Source: Planctomycetales bacterium (GTDB lineage: Bacteria > Planctomycetota > Planctomycetia > Pirellulales > Pirellulaceae). From it: a stretch of DNA of 32,845 bases. Under the pieces are notes generated by a model. That model did not search any database. It had not been told where the DNA came from and saw only the letters and a list, made by a program, of their open reading frames with translations. Each line of letters begins with the position of its first letter. Positions within the stretch are counted from its first letter, which is position 1. Of this stretch, positions 8,776 through 15,582 are shown piece by piece. The position numbers were made by a program, and so were the translations under genes. Where the stretch lies: contig JAGQPF010000028.1 in assembly GCA_020426845.1 (NCBI GenBank), positions 1 to 32,845 on the forward strand. Reading direction: 5' to 3'.

Positions 8776-10920
8776 CTACCGGGCCAGCGCTTGGGCCTGA
8801 CGGATCAGTGTCAGCAAGTCGAGCCGCAGCGGATCCGTGCCGGCTGCTTCGGCGGCAATTTCCAGCACCGCGTCGTAGCTGGTGTCGCCGCGGTGCGCGG
8901 AGTTGCGAAGCAACATGCCGAAGGAGGCCACGGCGGCGGCGAACCGAAAGTCCCGGTCGGCTTGGCCGAACTTGACTTCCGCGGAGGCCTTGAGCGGGAA
9001 CTCGACGAGCGAGCTCTTGTCCTGATCGGGCTGTTTGTATCGCATTGCCAGCGTGAGCAGGTCGTCGCCACCCTCGGCGTATCGCGACTCGGCGCCCTTC
9101 TTCCGCTTCGGCGGCTGCGGGGTGTCTTCGTCGGCCGGGATGATCTCGTAGAGCATCGTGACGGTGTGCCCCGAGCCGATTTCGCCGGCGTCCTTGGTGT
9201 CGTCGGCGAAGTCTCGGTTCCGCAGCCGTCGATTTTCGTAGCCGAGCATGCGATAAGCGGCCACCTGCTCCCAGTTGAAGTCCACTTGAATCTTGACGTC
9301 CTTGGCGATCGTCAACAGCGTGCCAAGCATCCCGTCGACCAGCACCTTTCGCGCTTCCGCGTCGGTGTCGATGAATGCGTAGTTGCCGTTGCCTCGATTC
9401 GAGATCTCCTCGAGCATCGCATCGTTGTGATTGCCCATGCCGAAGCCGAGCACCGACAGGTAGACTTTGCTTTTGGCCTTCTCCTCGGCCAGCTTCGCCA
9501 ACTCCTCGGTGTCGGACGTGCCGACGTTGAAGTCGCCGTCGCTGCACAGGATGACGCGGTTGATGCCGTCCTGAATGAAATGGTCCATCGCTAGCTGATA
9601 GGCCAGATGGATGCCCGCGGCGCCGTTGGTCGAGCCGCCGGATTGCAGTGCTTGCACGGCCTCGATGATCTGCTCGCGCTGCGAGCCGGGGGTCGATTCC
9701 AGCACAACGCCTGCGTCGCTCGCGTAGGCGACCAGCGCCACGCGGTCGTCGGCTCGCAATTGCTCGGCGAGCATCACCAAGCCGCGTTTCAGCAACGGTA
9801 GTCGATTGGGACGCTGCATGGAGCCGGAGACGTCGACCAGGAACACCACGTTGGCGGCGGGGCGAGCCTCCTGGTCCACTTCGTAGCCCTTGATGCCGAT
9901 CCGCACCAGACGATGCTTGGGGTTCCATGGGCATCCGGACACGGCCAGGTGCGCCGCGAACGGCGTGTCGCTGTCGGACGCGGGGCCCTCATAGCCGTAG
10001 GGAAAGTAGTTCACGAGCTCTTCGAGCCGCACGGCGTCGGGAGGCGGCATCGTCCCGTTGTTCAACAACTGTCGGACCTTCGCGTAGGCGGCCGTATCCA
10101 CATCAATGGAGAAGGTCGACAGCGGCTGGGCGGCGACGCGTTGAAAGTCGTTTTCCTGAATGGGCGCGAACTGACCGCCGCCAGGCGTTGCGTCCTCCGG
10201 GCCGCGAGTTGCATCTGGCTCGGCCGCGGGCAGAACGGTTGGGGCTTCAGCAGCAGGCGCTTGACGCATCCGTTTTGCACCCTCGGCGATGGGCGAACCG
10301 GAATTGCCGAGCATTGGGGCAGCGGAGCTGGGAGCGATCAACCCTTCGGCTGAATAATCGGCTCGTTCAGCCATCGGCATCGGCGCCGCTGCTCCGGCGG
10401 TGGCGTTCGCCATATCGGCGCCATCGGGCTCCGCCATCATCTCCAGCGGCATAGCGTCGTACTCGACGTCATCGGTAGCCCGAGTAGATTGACGGGGCAC
10501 CGAGGAATCGGCGACCATTCGGGGCGCTGCGACCCAAAAGAACATCGAACCGCCGCCCACTAACAGTAGCAAGGTGGCCGCTAGCGCAGCGCCGAACATC
10601 CAGCCGGGCATGGCGCCGGGACCGGTCGGCGGCGGCGGAGCGCCGGCCGGCTTCAAGGGCGGAGCGGACGTCATGGACGCTGCCGTGGAGGCGCCGGCGA
10701 TCTGGGCATGGACGTTCTGACGCTGTTGTTCGGACAGCCGCACCGGAGGCAACTCGCCCAGATCCGTGCCGATCAAATCGATGGCAGTGCGAGTCTGCGC
10801 CACGAGCTTGCTCAGCTCGGCGGACTCGCGCAGTTGTTGCTCAAATTCCGACAGCGCCTCGCCCTCCAATTCGCCGAAGACATAGGCGGTGATGCGAGGA
10901 TCGTTGGGGTCAATGGTCAT
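8776..10920 (-). CDS. Membrane-anchored VWA protein with DUF3520-type C-terminus (YfbK-like)
   Basis: A 714-residue protein. Residues 1-60 (ITAYVFGELEGEALSEFEQQL) resemble the short helical anti-sigma-like heads common in planctomycetes. A Pro/Ala-rich linker leads to one transmembrane helix at about 106-128, then a long disordered region to about 250. A YfbK-type region with SIDVDTAAYAKVRQLLNNG precedes the VWA domain. The metal-binding MIDAS motif is complete: D363-x-S365-x-S367, T431 (GGSTNG) and D461 (CSDGDFNVG). A DUF3520-type tail carries HTVTMLYEI and MRYKQPDQDKS. It follows the sigma gene on the same strand, which suggests the head may bind that factor. The start at 10920 is preceded by GGAG; the longer frame runs into a repeat. 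The VWA domain most likely binds proteins, not a small substrate. Confidence 0.9.
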   Translation of the reverse strand: MTIDPNDPRITAYVFGELEGEALSEFEQQLRESAELSKLVAQTRTAIDLIGTDLGELPPVRLSEQQRQNVHAQIAGASTAASMTSAPPLKPAGAPPPPTGPGAMPGWMFGAALAATLLLLVGGGSMFFWVAAPRMVADSSVPRQSTRATDDVEYDAMPLEMMAEPDGADMANATAGAAAPMPMAERADYSAEGLIAPSSAAPMLGNSGSPIAEGAKRMRQAPAAEAPTVLPAAEPDATRGPEDATPGGGQFAPIQENDFQRVAAQPLSTFSIDVDTAAYAKVRQLLNNGTMPPPDAVRLEELVNYFPYGYEGPASDSDTPFAAHLAVSGCPWNPKHRLVRIGIKGYEVDQEARPAANVVFLVDVSGSMQRPNRLPLLKRGLVMLAEQLRADDRVALVAYASDAGVVLESTPGSQREQIIEAVQALQSGGSTNGAAGIHLAYQLAMDHFIQDGINRVILCSDGDFNVGTSDTEELAKLAEEKAKSKVYLSVLGFGMGNHNDAMLEEISNRGNGNYAFIDTDAEARKVLVDGMLGTLLTIAKDVKIQVDFNWEQVAAYRMLGYENRRLRNRDFADDTKDAGEIGSGHTVTMLYEIIPADEDTPQPPKRKKGAESRYAEGGDDLLTLAMRYKQPDQDKSSLVEFPLKASAEVKFGQADRDFRFAAAVASFGMLLRNSAHRGDTSYDAVLEIAAEAAGTDPLRLDLLTLIRQAQALAR

Positions 10921-11010
10921 CGGTCGAGACTCCAGTCCTTGCGGACGTTGATGACGATGAATTGGCAGGCCGTCTGGTTGCCGCTTGCCAAGTGGTCGTA
11001 TTTGTCGTGG

Positions 11011-11082
11011 CACAGGCTGCCAGCCTGTGATTGATGTCGTTGATTGAGTCTTTGGGCCCCAGGTCGCAGGCTGGCAGCCTGC
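11011..11082. repeat. Two CAGGCTG palindromes
   Basis: CACAGGCTGCCAGCCTGTG (11011-11029) and GCAGGCTGGCAGCCTGC (11066-11082) lie in the 183-base gap between the sigma-factor gene and the downstream VWA gene. They could reduce transcription of the second gene relative to the first. Confidence 0.85.
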
Positions 11083-11103
11083 ACTACGACAAATGGGGTT
11101 CGG

Positions 11104-11643
11104 TCAGGCGTCGGCCGCTTCGATGCGGCACTGCATCGATTCGCGCAGCGCTTTGATCCCCATGTGCAACAGGTAACCGACGTTGGAGACGGTCAGCCCA
11201 GTCACCTCCGCCATTTCCCGATAGCTGAGCCCGCCTTCAATCTTCAGGCGGATCAATTCACGCTGGCGATCGGGGAGCTGTTCCATCAGTTGCGCCGCCG
11301 AGTGTGCGTCGTCGCGGCGCTCGAGCGCGGCAGCCTGATCGGGCTCACGACTGGGGCACTCCGCGGCGCGCTCGTCTGAAAGCGGGTTCATGCGGTTCTC
11401 CTTTTTCATGATGTCGAGCGCCCGATTGCGGCAAACGGTGTACAGCCACTGTGTCACAATCGGCTCGATCCGCGCACGCTCCTGCGCACAGAGCCGCACG
11501 AAGGCGTCCTGGACCACATCCTGCGCCGCCTCGAGGCTGCCCACGAGTCGAGTGCAGTAGTGGAGCAGTCGGCATTCGTTCTGCTCGAAGACGTTTTGGA
11601 GCCACGCCGAGTCCGACGTGGCGCTCACGGCTGGATCATTCAT
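11104..11643 (-). CDS. ECF-type RNA polymerase sigma factor
   Basis: A 179-residue sigma-70-family factor with only regions 2 and 4. Region 2 is seen as LLHYCTRLVGSLEAAQDVVQDAFVRL and WLYTVCRNRALDIMKKEN, the core-binding and -10 recognition helices. Region 4 is LMEQLPDRQRELIRLKIEGGLSYREMAEVTGLTVSNVGYLLHMGIKALRE, a helix-turn-helix for the -35 element. It should direct core polymerase to a small stress-type regulon. The next gene on this strand encodes a membrane VWA protein whose head may sequester it. I chose the ATG at 11643, which has GGA at about seven bases upstream; an ATG at 11655 would add four residues. I could not identify an autoregulatory promoter. Confidence 0.92.
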   Translation of the reverse strand: MNDPAVSATSDSAWLQNVFEQNECRLLHYCTRLVGSLEAAQDVVQDAFVRLCAQERARIEPIVTQWLYTVCRNRALDIMKKENRMNPLSDERAAECPSREPDQAAALERRDDAHSAAQLMEQLPDRQRELIRLKIEGGLSYREMAEVTGLTVSNVGYLLHMGIKALRESMQCRIEAADA

Positions 11644-11730
11644 AGGGAATTCCATCGAAGAAGCCTGCTTCCGATAGGCTTGACGGCGCCGAAGGCGATT
11701 TATTAGGCGATGGTCGAGAAACTTCGCCCG

Positions 11731-12171
11731 TCACCACACGTGTTCGTCCAGCGGGGGCTCGTCCGCCACGAGCTCGAAGGCGTTCATCAAGTCCGCGGGA
11801 ACCCGCCGGGGCGCCATGCTGGGGATTGCCACATAGGCCCACCAGGTTTCGGCCGTGGCCACCAGCTGTCGATCGTCGGCGCGGAGCAGCCGATATTTGC
11901 GCAGCGAGCGAATCCGGCGGAAGCCGGCGACCCAGGTCGCGACGATGATCCGTTGCCCCGCAAAGCAGGGCGCGAGGTACTCGATCTGGTGGCTGCGCAC
12001 GACCCACGATCCGCCTGACTGCAAATAGCGATCGCGGTCCCACCCCTGAGCGGCGGAATGTGCAACGGCGGCATCGACGCACCATTGCAGGTAACGCAGG
12101 TTGTTGACGTGGCCGTTGCGGTCGATGTCGGCTTCTTGGACTTCGTGCCGGTGGCAGTAGACGGCGGGCAT
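11731..12171 (-). CDS. Hot-dog acyl-CoA thioesterase (4HBT family)
   Basis: A 146-residue single hot-dog-fold thioesterase that probably hydrolyses an acyl-CoA or acyl-ACP thioester in the cytoplasm. The family motif appears as EADIDRNGHVNNLRYLQW, where the Asp and the GHVNN loop form the active site of 4-hydroxybenzoyl-CoA-thioesterase-like enzymes. A WVVRSHQIEYLAP strand and TWVAGFRRIRSLRKYRL follow, then a C-terminal Trp-rich strand (ETWWAYVAI). The frame is open for almost 100 residues upstream, but that part is translated repeat DNA, so the ATG at 12171 is the credible start. An ATG at 12207 would add 12 residues. No clear ribosome site is visible. It lies 88 bases ahead of the sigma factor on the same strand, with no obvious functional link. 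Confidence 0.87.
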   Translation of the reverse strand: MPAVYCHRHEVQEADIDRNGHVNNLRYLQWCVDAAVAHSAAQGWDRDRYLQSGGSWVVRSHQIEYLAPCFAGQRIIVATWVAGFRRIRSLRKYRLLRADDRQLVATAETWWAYVAIPSMAPRRVPADLMNAFELVADEPPLDEHVW

Positions 12172-12215
12172 CGTGACTTTCGCGGGCGGAGGGGATAGCA
12201 CCGGCATTTTACCGG

Positions 12216-12395
12216 CAACGTAGCATGGGCGCCCTCGCCCGTGCAGAACTGCGCAGCCCCTTTGCGCCGGCCGAGTCCGTGGCACAGGCTGCCAGCCTGT
12301 GAATGTTGTGGTCTTGAACGCAGGTTGCAGGCTGGCAGCCTGCACCACGACAATTTCGCGCGTAGCATGGGCGCCCTCGGGCGAGCAGGGGCCGA
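12216..12395. repeat. Composite palindromic repeat block, copy A
   Basis: The order is: CGTAGCATGGGCGCCCTCG (from 12219), GTGCAGAACTGCGCAGCCCC, CACAGGCTGCCAGCCTGTG (12283-12301), AATGTTGTGGTCTTGAACG, TGCAGGCTGGCAGCCTGCA (12326-12344), CCACGACAATTTCGCG, then a second CGTAGCATGGGCGCCCTCG. The same series of modules in the same order is found at 19822-19960, so the whole block of about 140-180 bp is a repeat unit, not just the palindromes. Confidence 0.85.
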
Positions 12396-12497
12396 GGCGC
12401 CGCCACCGTAGTTGCCGCCCGCTTGCCGTCTGAATAGGATGAAATCGCGCCGCCGCAGCGGACAAAATGAGCCGATTGAAACCTTGCCGAGTTGCCC

Positions 12498-13208
12498 ATG
12501 CCTGTCTCTGTCGTCCTTTCGCAGTCCCCTCGCCAAGACCCGGCTCGGCGGGACTTCGAAGAGCAGTTGGTCACCATGTTAATCATGGAGGACGCCAAGG
12601 AAGTGCATGTCGTCTCGCACCTCGAGCACCTGCGCCAAGACGACACCGGCCGGCTGTGCCTCGAGGGCCTGACGGCTCATGTCATCGCGCTGACTTGGCT
12701 GCCGCCGGCCGAGGCGTTCGGATTGCTGCAACAGCTGGGCGTGCCGGGACGCTTCGGCCGCACGTCGCACACGCGCGAGGCTCCCGAAGCGTTCGCCGGG
12801 ATCGCTCATCCTCGCGCTATTTACTGCTTGAACTTGAGCGACTTCGAGACGGTCGATGCTTGTCGCGAGGAGGTCGGACGGATCGATCGCGAGCAGGCCG
12901 TTCAGGTGTTTTCGATCGGCTTGGGAACGAGCAACATTGGGTCTGCCCCCGCGCCGCGGGCGGCGACCGTGGCTCCGGCGGCTCCCCCAACGCCGGCGTC
13001 GAAGCCGGCAACCGATGAAGCCGATAAAGCCGATAGAGCCGGTGCGCCCGCAGAAGCAGCGTCGGCAACGCCGCGAGAGAATTCACCGGAGGTCGCCGAC
13101 GCGGACGCCGCGAACCTCGTTTCTCCGTTGACCGCTCCGATGACCGATTGGGATGATGCGGCCCTGGATCAGCTGGTTGACGAACTGGACGAGATGGAGG
13201 GGATCTAA
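12498..13208 (+). CDS. Protein of unknown function with acidic tail
   Basis: I do not recognise this 236-residue protein. The first 145 or so residues look folded, with mixed alpha/beta character: FEEQLVTMLIMEDAKEVHVVSHLEHL, then GLTAHVIALTW and a segment ending QVFSIGLGTSN. This is followed by about 60 residues of Ala/Pro-rich, low-complexity linker. The tail is very acidic (TDWDDAALDQLVDELDEMEGI) and may be a docking peptide. There is no signal peptide or membrane helix, so it should be cytoplasmic. A TTG two codons earlier is possible, but the ATG at 12498 is simpler. Codon use matches neighbouring genes and the frame is long, so it is a real gene. It is flanked by repeat blocks on both sides and has no operon partner. 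Confidence 0.7.
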   Translation: MPVSVVLSQSPRQDPARRDFEEQLVTMLIMEDAKEVHVVSHLEHLRQDDTGRLCLEGLTAHVIALTWLPPAEAFGLLQQLGVPGRFGRTSHTREAPEAFAGIAHPRAIYCLNLSDFETVDACREEVGRIDREQAVQVFSIGLGTSNIGSAPAPRAATVAPAAPPTPASKPATDEADKADRAGAPAEAASATPRENSPEVADADAANLVSPLTAPMTDWDDAALDQLVDELDEMEGI

Positions 13209-13279
13209 CGGATGCCTGTCGCGGGCCCTGGCGTCACACCTGGTAGATTCCTGCTGCCACTGCAAAACAATCGGCGCCG

Positions 13280-13385
13280 TTCTTTGCGTCTTGGCGACTT
13301 TGCGTGAGAAAGCTTCTTTGCCAAGGCTCGTCCTCGCGATCACGCAGATTGGGTCACGCCAAGTTGCAAAAACGCAAAGGGAAGA
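13280..13385. repeat. Inverted pair of a dispersed repeat (CTTTGCGTCTTGGCGAC type)
   Basis: The left arm at 13280-13313 (TTCTTTGCGTCTTGGCGAC, then TTTGCGTGAGA) and the right arm at 13353-13385 (TCACGCCAAGTTGCAAAAAC, then GCAAAGGGAAG) are inverted copies of the family at 723-823. The two arms are in the opposite order to that locus. The 204-base gap between genes here holds only this element. Confidence 0.75.
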
Positions 13386-13412
13386 AAACTGGTAAGAACG
13401 AGAACGTCGCCC

Positions 13413-13859
13413 CTACGAGGTCGCCTCGGCAGCTGGTCCCGTTGGCTCTGCGGGCGAAAACTTGGCCAAGGTGGTCTGCTGCAGGAAGCTGGTGACTTGG
13501 CTGCGTAGCGAGTCGAGTTGCTCGTGGAGCGGACACTGAGGGCCGTTGCCGCACCAACCCTCGCCAAACGGGCAGACCAGGGTGTCTTCCAACCGATCGA
13601 ACGGCGAGACGACTTGTTGGAGCGTGATCTGTTGCGGGGGCCTAGCGAGTGCGTAGCCCCCGCCGGGCCCCGGGGCTCCGGTGACCAGCCCCGATTGCGA
13701 CAAGGTGGTCAGCACCTTGGCGACGATGGCCTGGGAGAGCTTGCGTCGCTCCGCGATTTCTCGCGAATTCAGTCGCACTGGCAAGCTTTCCGAGTACCTC
13801 TCGGCCAGCAGGCTCATGGAGGCGATCGCTGCTTGAGCGACTTTGCCGTAGGGGGTCAT
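13413..13859 (-). CDS. Rrf2-family regulator with Fe-S cysteines (NsrR/IscR-like)
   Basis: A 148-residue winged-helix regulator. The N-terminus (YGKVAQAAIASMSLLAERYSES) and the helix-turn-helix (LNSREIAERRKLSQAIVAKVLTTLSQSGLVTGAPGPGGGYALARPPQQITL) match Rrf2 proteins. Three cysteines, C96, C103 and C109 (C-x6-C-x5-C within CPFGEGWCGNGPQC), sit where NsrR, IscR and relatives bind a [2Fe-2S] or [4Fe-4S] cluster. Family knowledge: such clusters react with NO, oxygen or iron limitation and control DNA binding. It is divergent from the hcp-like gene with a 34-bp inverted repeat between them, so I infer it represses that operon and itself. By context it is closest in role to NsrR; I do not assign the symbol because the cysteine spacing differs from the C-x4-C-x5-C that I recall for NsrR. 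The 5' untranslated part carries a small hairpin (13890-13906). Confidence 0.88.
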   Translation of the reverse strand: MTPYGKVAQAAIASMSLLAERYSESLPVRLNSREIAERRKLSQAIVAKVLTTLSQSGLVTGAPGPGGGYALARPPQQITLQQVVSPFDRLEDTLVCPFGEGWCGNGPQCPLHEQLDSLRSQVTSFLQQTTLAKFSPAEPTGPAAEATS

Positions 13860-13889
13860 GGTGCTGATTGGGGTGGAGTTCTGCTTGGC

Positions 13890-13906
13890 AGCGAGGGAAC
13901 CTCGCT
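13890..13906 (-). promoter_or_regulatory. Hairpin in the leader of the Rrf2 gene
   Basis: AGCGAGG, a GAA loop and CCTCGCT form a perfect 7-bp stem. It lies between the proposed -10 box and the start codon of the Rrf2 gene. It may affect mRNA stability or translation, or it may simply be another palindromic repeat. Confidence 0.4.
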
Positions 13907-13918
13907 CCCTTGGTAGTT

Positions 13919-13947
13919 AGTGTACCGCACCAAGCACCTCATTCCAA
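13919..13947 (-). promoter_or_regulatory. Putative sigma70-like promoter of the Rrf2 gene
   Basis: On the minus strand, TTGGAA (13942-13947) is followed after 17 bases by TACACT (13919-13924). The -35 box overlaps the left end of the inverted repeat 13945-13978. Transcription would start about 50 bases before the ATG at 13859. Confidence 0.5.
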
Positions 13948-13978
13948 GAAATTAAGAAATCAAGTTCTTTTATTCTTG
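13945..13978. promoter_or_regulatory. Inverted-repeat operator between rrf2 and hcp
   Basis: The left arm CAAGAAATTAAGAA (13945-13958) and the right arm TTCTTTTATTCTTG (13965-13978) are reverse complements except for a three-base block. They are separated by ATCAAG. The site is much more A/T-rich than its surroundings and is the only such dyad in the divergent region. Each end overlaps a -35 box of an opposing promoter, so a bound repressor would block both. It is most likely the binding site of the neighbouring Rrf2 protein. Confidence 0.65.
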
Positions 13979-14004
13979 ACCAACTCGGGGATCGGCCGTA
14001 TGGT
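13976..14004 (+). promoter_or_regulatory. Putative sigma70-like promoter of hcp-protoglobin
   Basis: TTGACC (13976-13981) and TATGGT (13999-14004) are separated by 17 bases. The first three bases of the -35 box belong to the operator arm. The predicted leader to the start codon at 14286 is long, about 270 nt, and includes the 62-bp tandem repeats. Confidence 0.55.
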
Positions 14005-14032
14005 GCTGTGAATTGCCAAGCAAGTCCGCCCA

Positions 14033-14156
14033 GCAGCGTGCTTGCAAGGAAACCCGAAGCGTCAGCGAGGGATGAAGCATCGGCGCAAGCCACGGCAGCG
14101 TGCTTGCAAGGAAACCCGAAGCGTCAGCGAGGGACAAAGCATCGGCGCAAACCACG
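14033..14156. repeat. 62-bp tandem duplication in the hcp leader
   Basis: Unit 1 (14033-14094) and unit 2 (14095-14156) begin GCAGCGTGCTTGCAAGGAAA and differ at only about three positions. Each includes the dispersed module CCCGAAGCGTCAGCGAGGGA. A decayed third copy seems to follow at 14168-14196 (AGCGAGGGTGCCTCGGCGCA). The block lies between the proposed promoter and the hcp start codon. Confidence 0.85.
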
Positions 14157-14285
14157 GCCTGTTGCGGGCATAGCGAGGGTGCCTCGGCGCAAGCCCCATA
14201 TCTCCAGACCCCAGACCCATATTCACGGCATCGCGAGTCGTTCGCGGCGCCGTTGCGACACACCACCAACACGAGGAACGACGCG

Positions 14286-15569
14286 ATGTATTGCAATCAA
14301 TGTGAGCAAACGCTGAACGGCACGGGCTGCACCGACATCGGGGTTTGCGGCAAGGATCCCGACATGCAGTCCCTGCAGGAGATTCTGCTGTACGGCGTCA
14401 AAGGCATGGCGGCTTATGCCAATCATGCTCGACGGCTGGGCAAGACGGACGAGGCGGTGAGCGCGTTCATCGAGGACGCGCTGTTCGCCACGATGACGAA
14501 CGTCAACTTCGACATCCCGACGTTGCTCGAGTTGGTGTTGGAATGCGGTCGCATGAACCTGCGAGTGATGGAGATGCTGGACGCCGGGCACACGGAGCGA
14601 TTCGGCAAGCCGGAGCCGACCACGGTGAAGGAGGGCACGCAGGCGGGGCCGGGCATTTTGGTGACCGGGCACGACATGGTCGATCTGGCCGAGTTGCTGG
14701 AGCAGACCGCGGGGACGGGCATCAACGTCTACACGCACGGCGAGATGTTGCCGGCTCACAGCTATCCGGGGCTCAAGCGGCACTCGCATCTGGTCGGTCA
14801 CTATGGCGGGCCGTGGCAGAATCAACAGTGGGAGTTCCCGATGTTCTCGGGTCCGATTGTCGCCACAACCAACTGCGTGCTGATTCCGTCGGACACGTAC
14901 GCCGACCGCCTGTACACCACGCGCATCACCGCCGTTCCCGGTGGCACGCGGCTCACGGACGGCGACTTCACGCCCGTTATCGAGAAGGCGCGGCAGTGCG
15001 AGCCGCTGACGGACAACGTTAGCCGCGAGTCGACGATCGGCTTCCACCACAGCGTGATCCTGGGCTTGGCGGACAAGGTCGTCGAAGCGGTGAAGTCGGG
15101 CGATATCAAGCGGTTCTACGTGATCGGCGGCTGCGACGGCGCCGAGCTCGGACGCAACTACTACTCGCAGCTGGCGGAGCAGACTCCGGAGCAATCGGTG
15201 ATTCTGACGCTGGGCTGCGGCAAGTACCGGATCCGCAATCACGATTACGGAACGGTGGCGGGCATCCCGCGGCTGCTGGATATGGGACAATGCAACGACG
15301 CCTACGGCGCTGTCCAAGTGGCGCTCGCGCTGGCCAACGCCTTCGACTGCGGCGTCAACGACCTGCCGCTCGAGATTGTGCTGTCCTGGTTCGAGCAGAA
15401 GGCGGTGGCCGTGTTGCTGACGTTGCTGGCCTTGGATGTGAAGGGCATTCGCGTCGGACCCGTGCCGCCCGCCTTCATCACTCCCAATGTGTTCCGGGTG
15501 CTGCAAGAGAAATTCGACCTGAAATTGACGGAGGCCGAGCCGCCGGCGGAGCTGGTGCAGATTGGCTGA
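14286..15569 (+). CDS. hcp: Hybrid-cluster protein, short (class III-like) form
   Basis: A 427-residue hybrid-cluster protein (formerly hydroxylamine reductase). Known members reduce NO to N2O or hydroxylamine to ammonia in nitrosative stress, and in E. coli Hcp acts as a protein S-nitrosylase. N-terminal cluster cysteines are C3, C6, C15 and C21 (C-x2-C-x8-C-x5-C, the [4Fe-4S] type of anaerobes). Hybrid-cluster ligands are all present: H129 (TGHD), E153 (HGEMLPAH), C197 (TTNCVLIP), C283 (IGGCDG), C311 (LGCGKYR), C336 (GQCND) and E370. Several spacings equal those in the Desulfovibrio protein. It is about 120 residues shorter than class I/II proteins, as in class III. The start at 14286 has GAGGA eight bases upstream; the open frame upstream is repeat DNA. 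No Hcr reductase gene follows; the electron donor is unknown. Confidence 0.95.
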   Translation: MYCNQCEQTLNGTGCTDIGVCGKDPDMQSLQEILLYGVKGMAAYANHARRLGKTDEAVSAFIEDALFATMTNVNFDIPTLLELVLECGRMNLRVMEMLDAGHTERFGKPEPTTVKEGTQAGPGILVTGHDMVDLAELLEQTAGTGINVYTHGEMLPAHSYPGLKRHSHLVGHYGGPWQNQQWEFPMFSGPIVATTNCVLIPSDTYADRLYTTRITAVPGGTRLTDGDFTPVIEKARQCEPLTDNVSRESTIGFHHSVILGLADKVVEAVKSGDIKRFYVIGGCDGAELGRNYYSQLAEQTPEQSVILTLGCGKYRIRNHDYGTVAGIPRLLDMGQCNDAYGAVQVALALANAFDCGVNDLPLEIVLSWFEQKAVAVLLTLLALDVKGIRVGPVPPAFITPNVFRVLQEKFDLKLTEAEPPAELVQIG

Positions 15570-15572
15570 ACC

Positions 15573-15577
15573 GGAGA
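15573..15577 (+). promoter_or_regulatory. Ribosome site deciding the protoglobin start
   Basis: GGAGA is five bases before the ATG at 15583 and only a few bases after the hcp stop codon. It favours that ATG over a TTG at 15562 inside the end of hcp. Confidence 0.7.
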
Positions 15578-15582
15578 ATAAG

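Noticed and set aside
8558..9934. Minus-strand open frame of 458 codons overlapping the VWA gene
   Set aside because: The VWA frame on the same strand carries the MIDAS and family motifs; this frame is Arg/His-rich shadow.
12172..12465. N-terminal extension of the thioesterase
   Set aside because: It is translated palindromic repeat DNA; hot-dog thioesterases begin close to the ATG at 12171.
14033..14156. CRISPR-like repeat array
   Set aside because: The units are adjacent 62-bp tandem copies with no unique spacers, and no cas gene is nearby.
14223..15506. Minus-strand open frame of 427 codons opposite hcp
   Set aside because: It is the antisense of a fully conserved Hcp; no family motif and unlikely composition.
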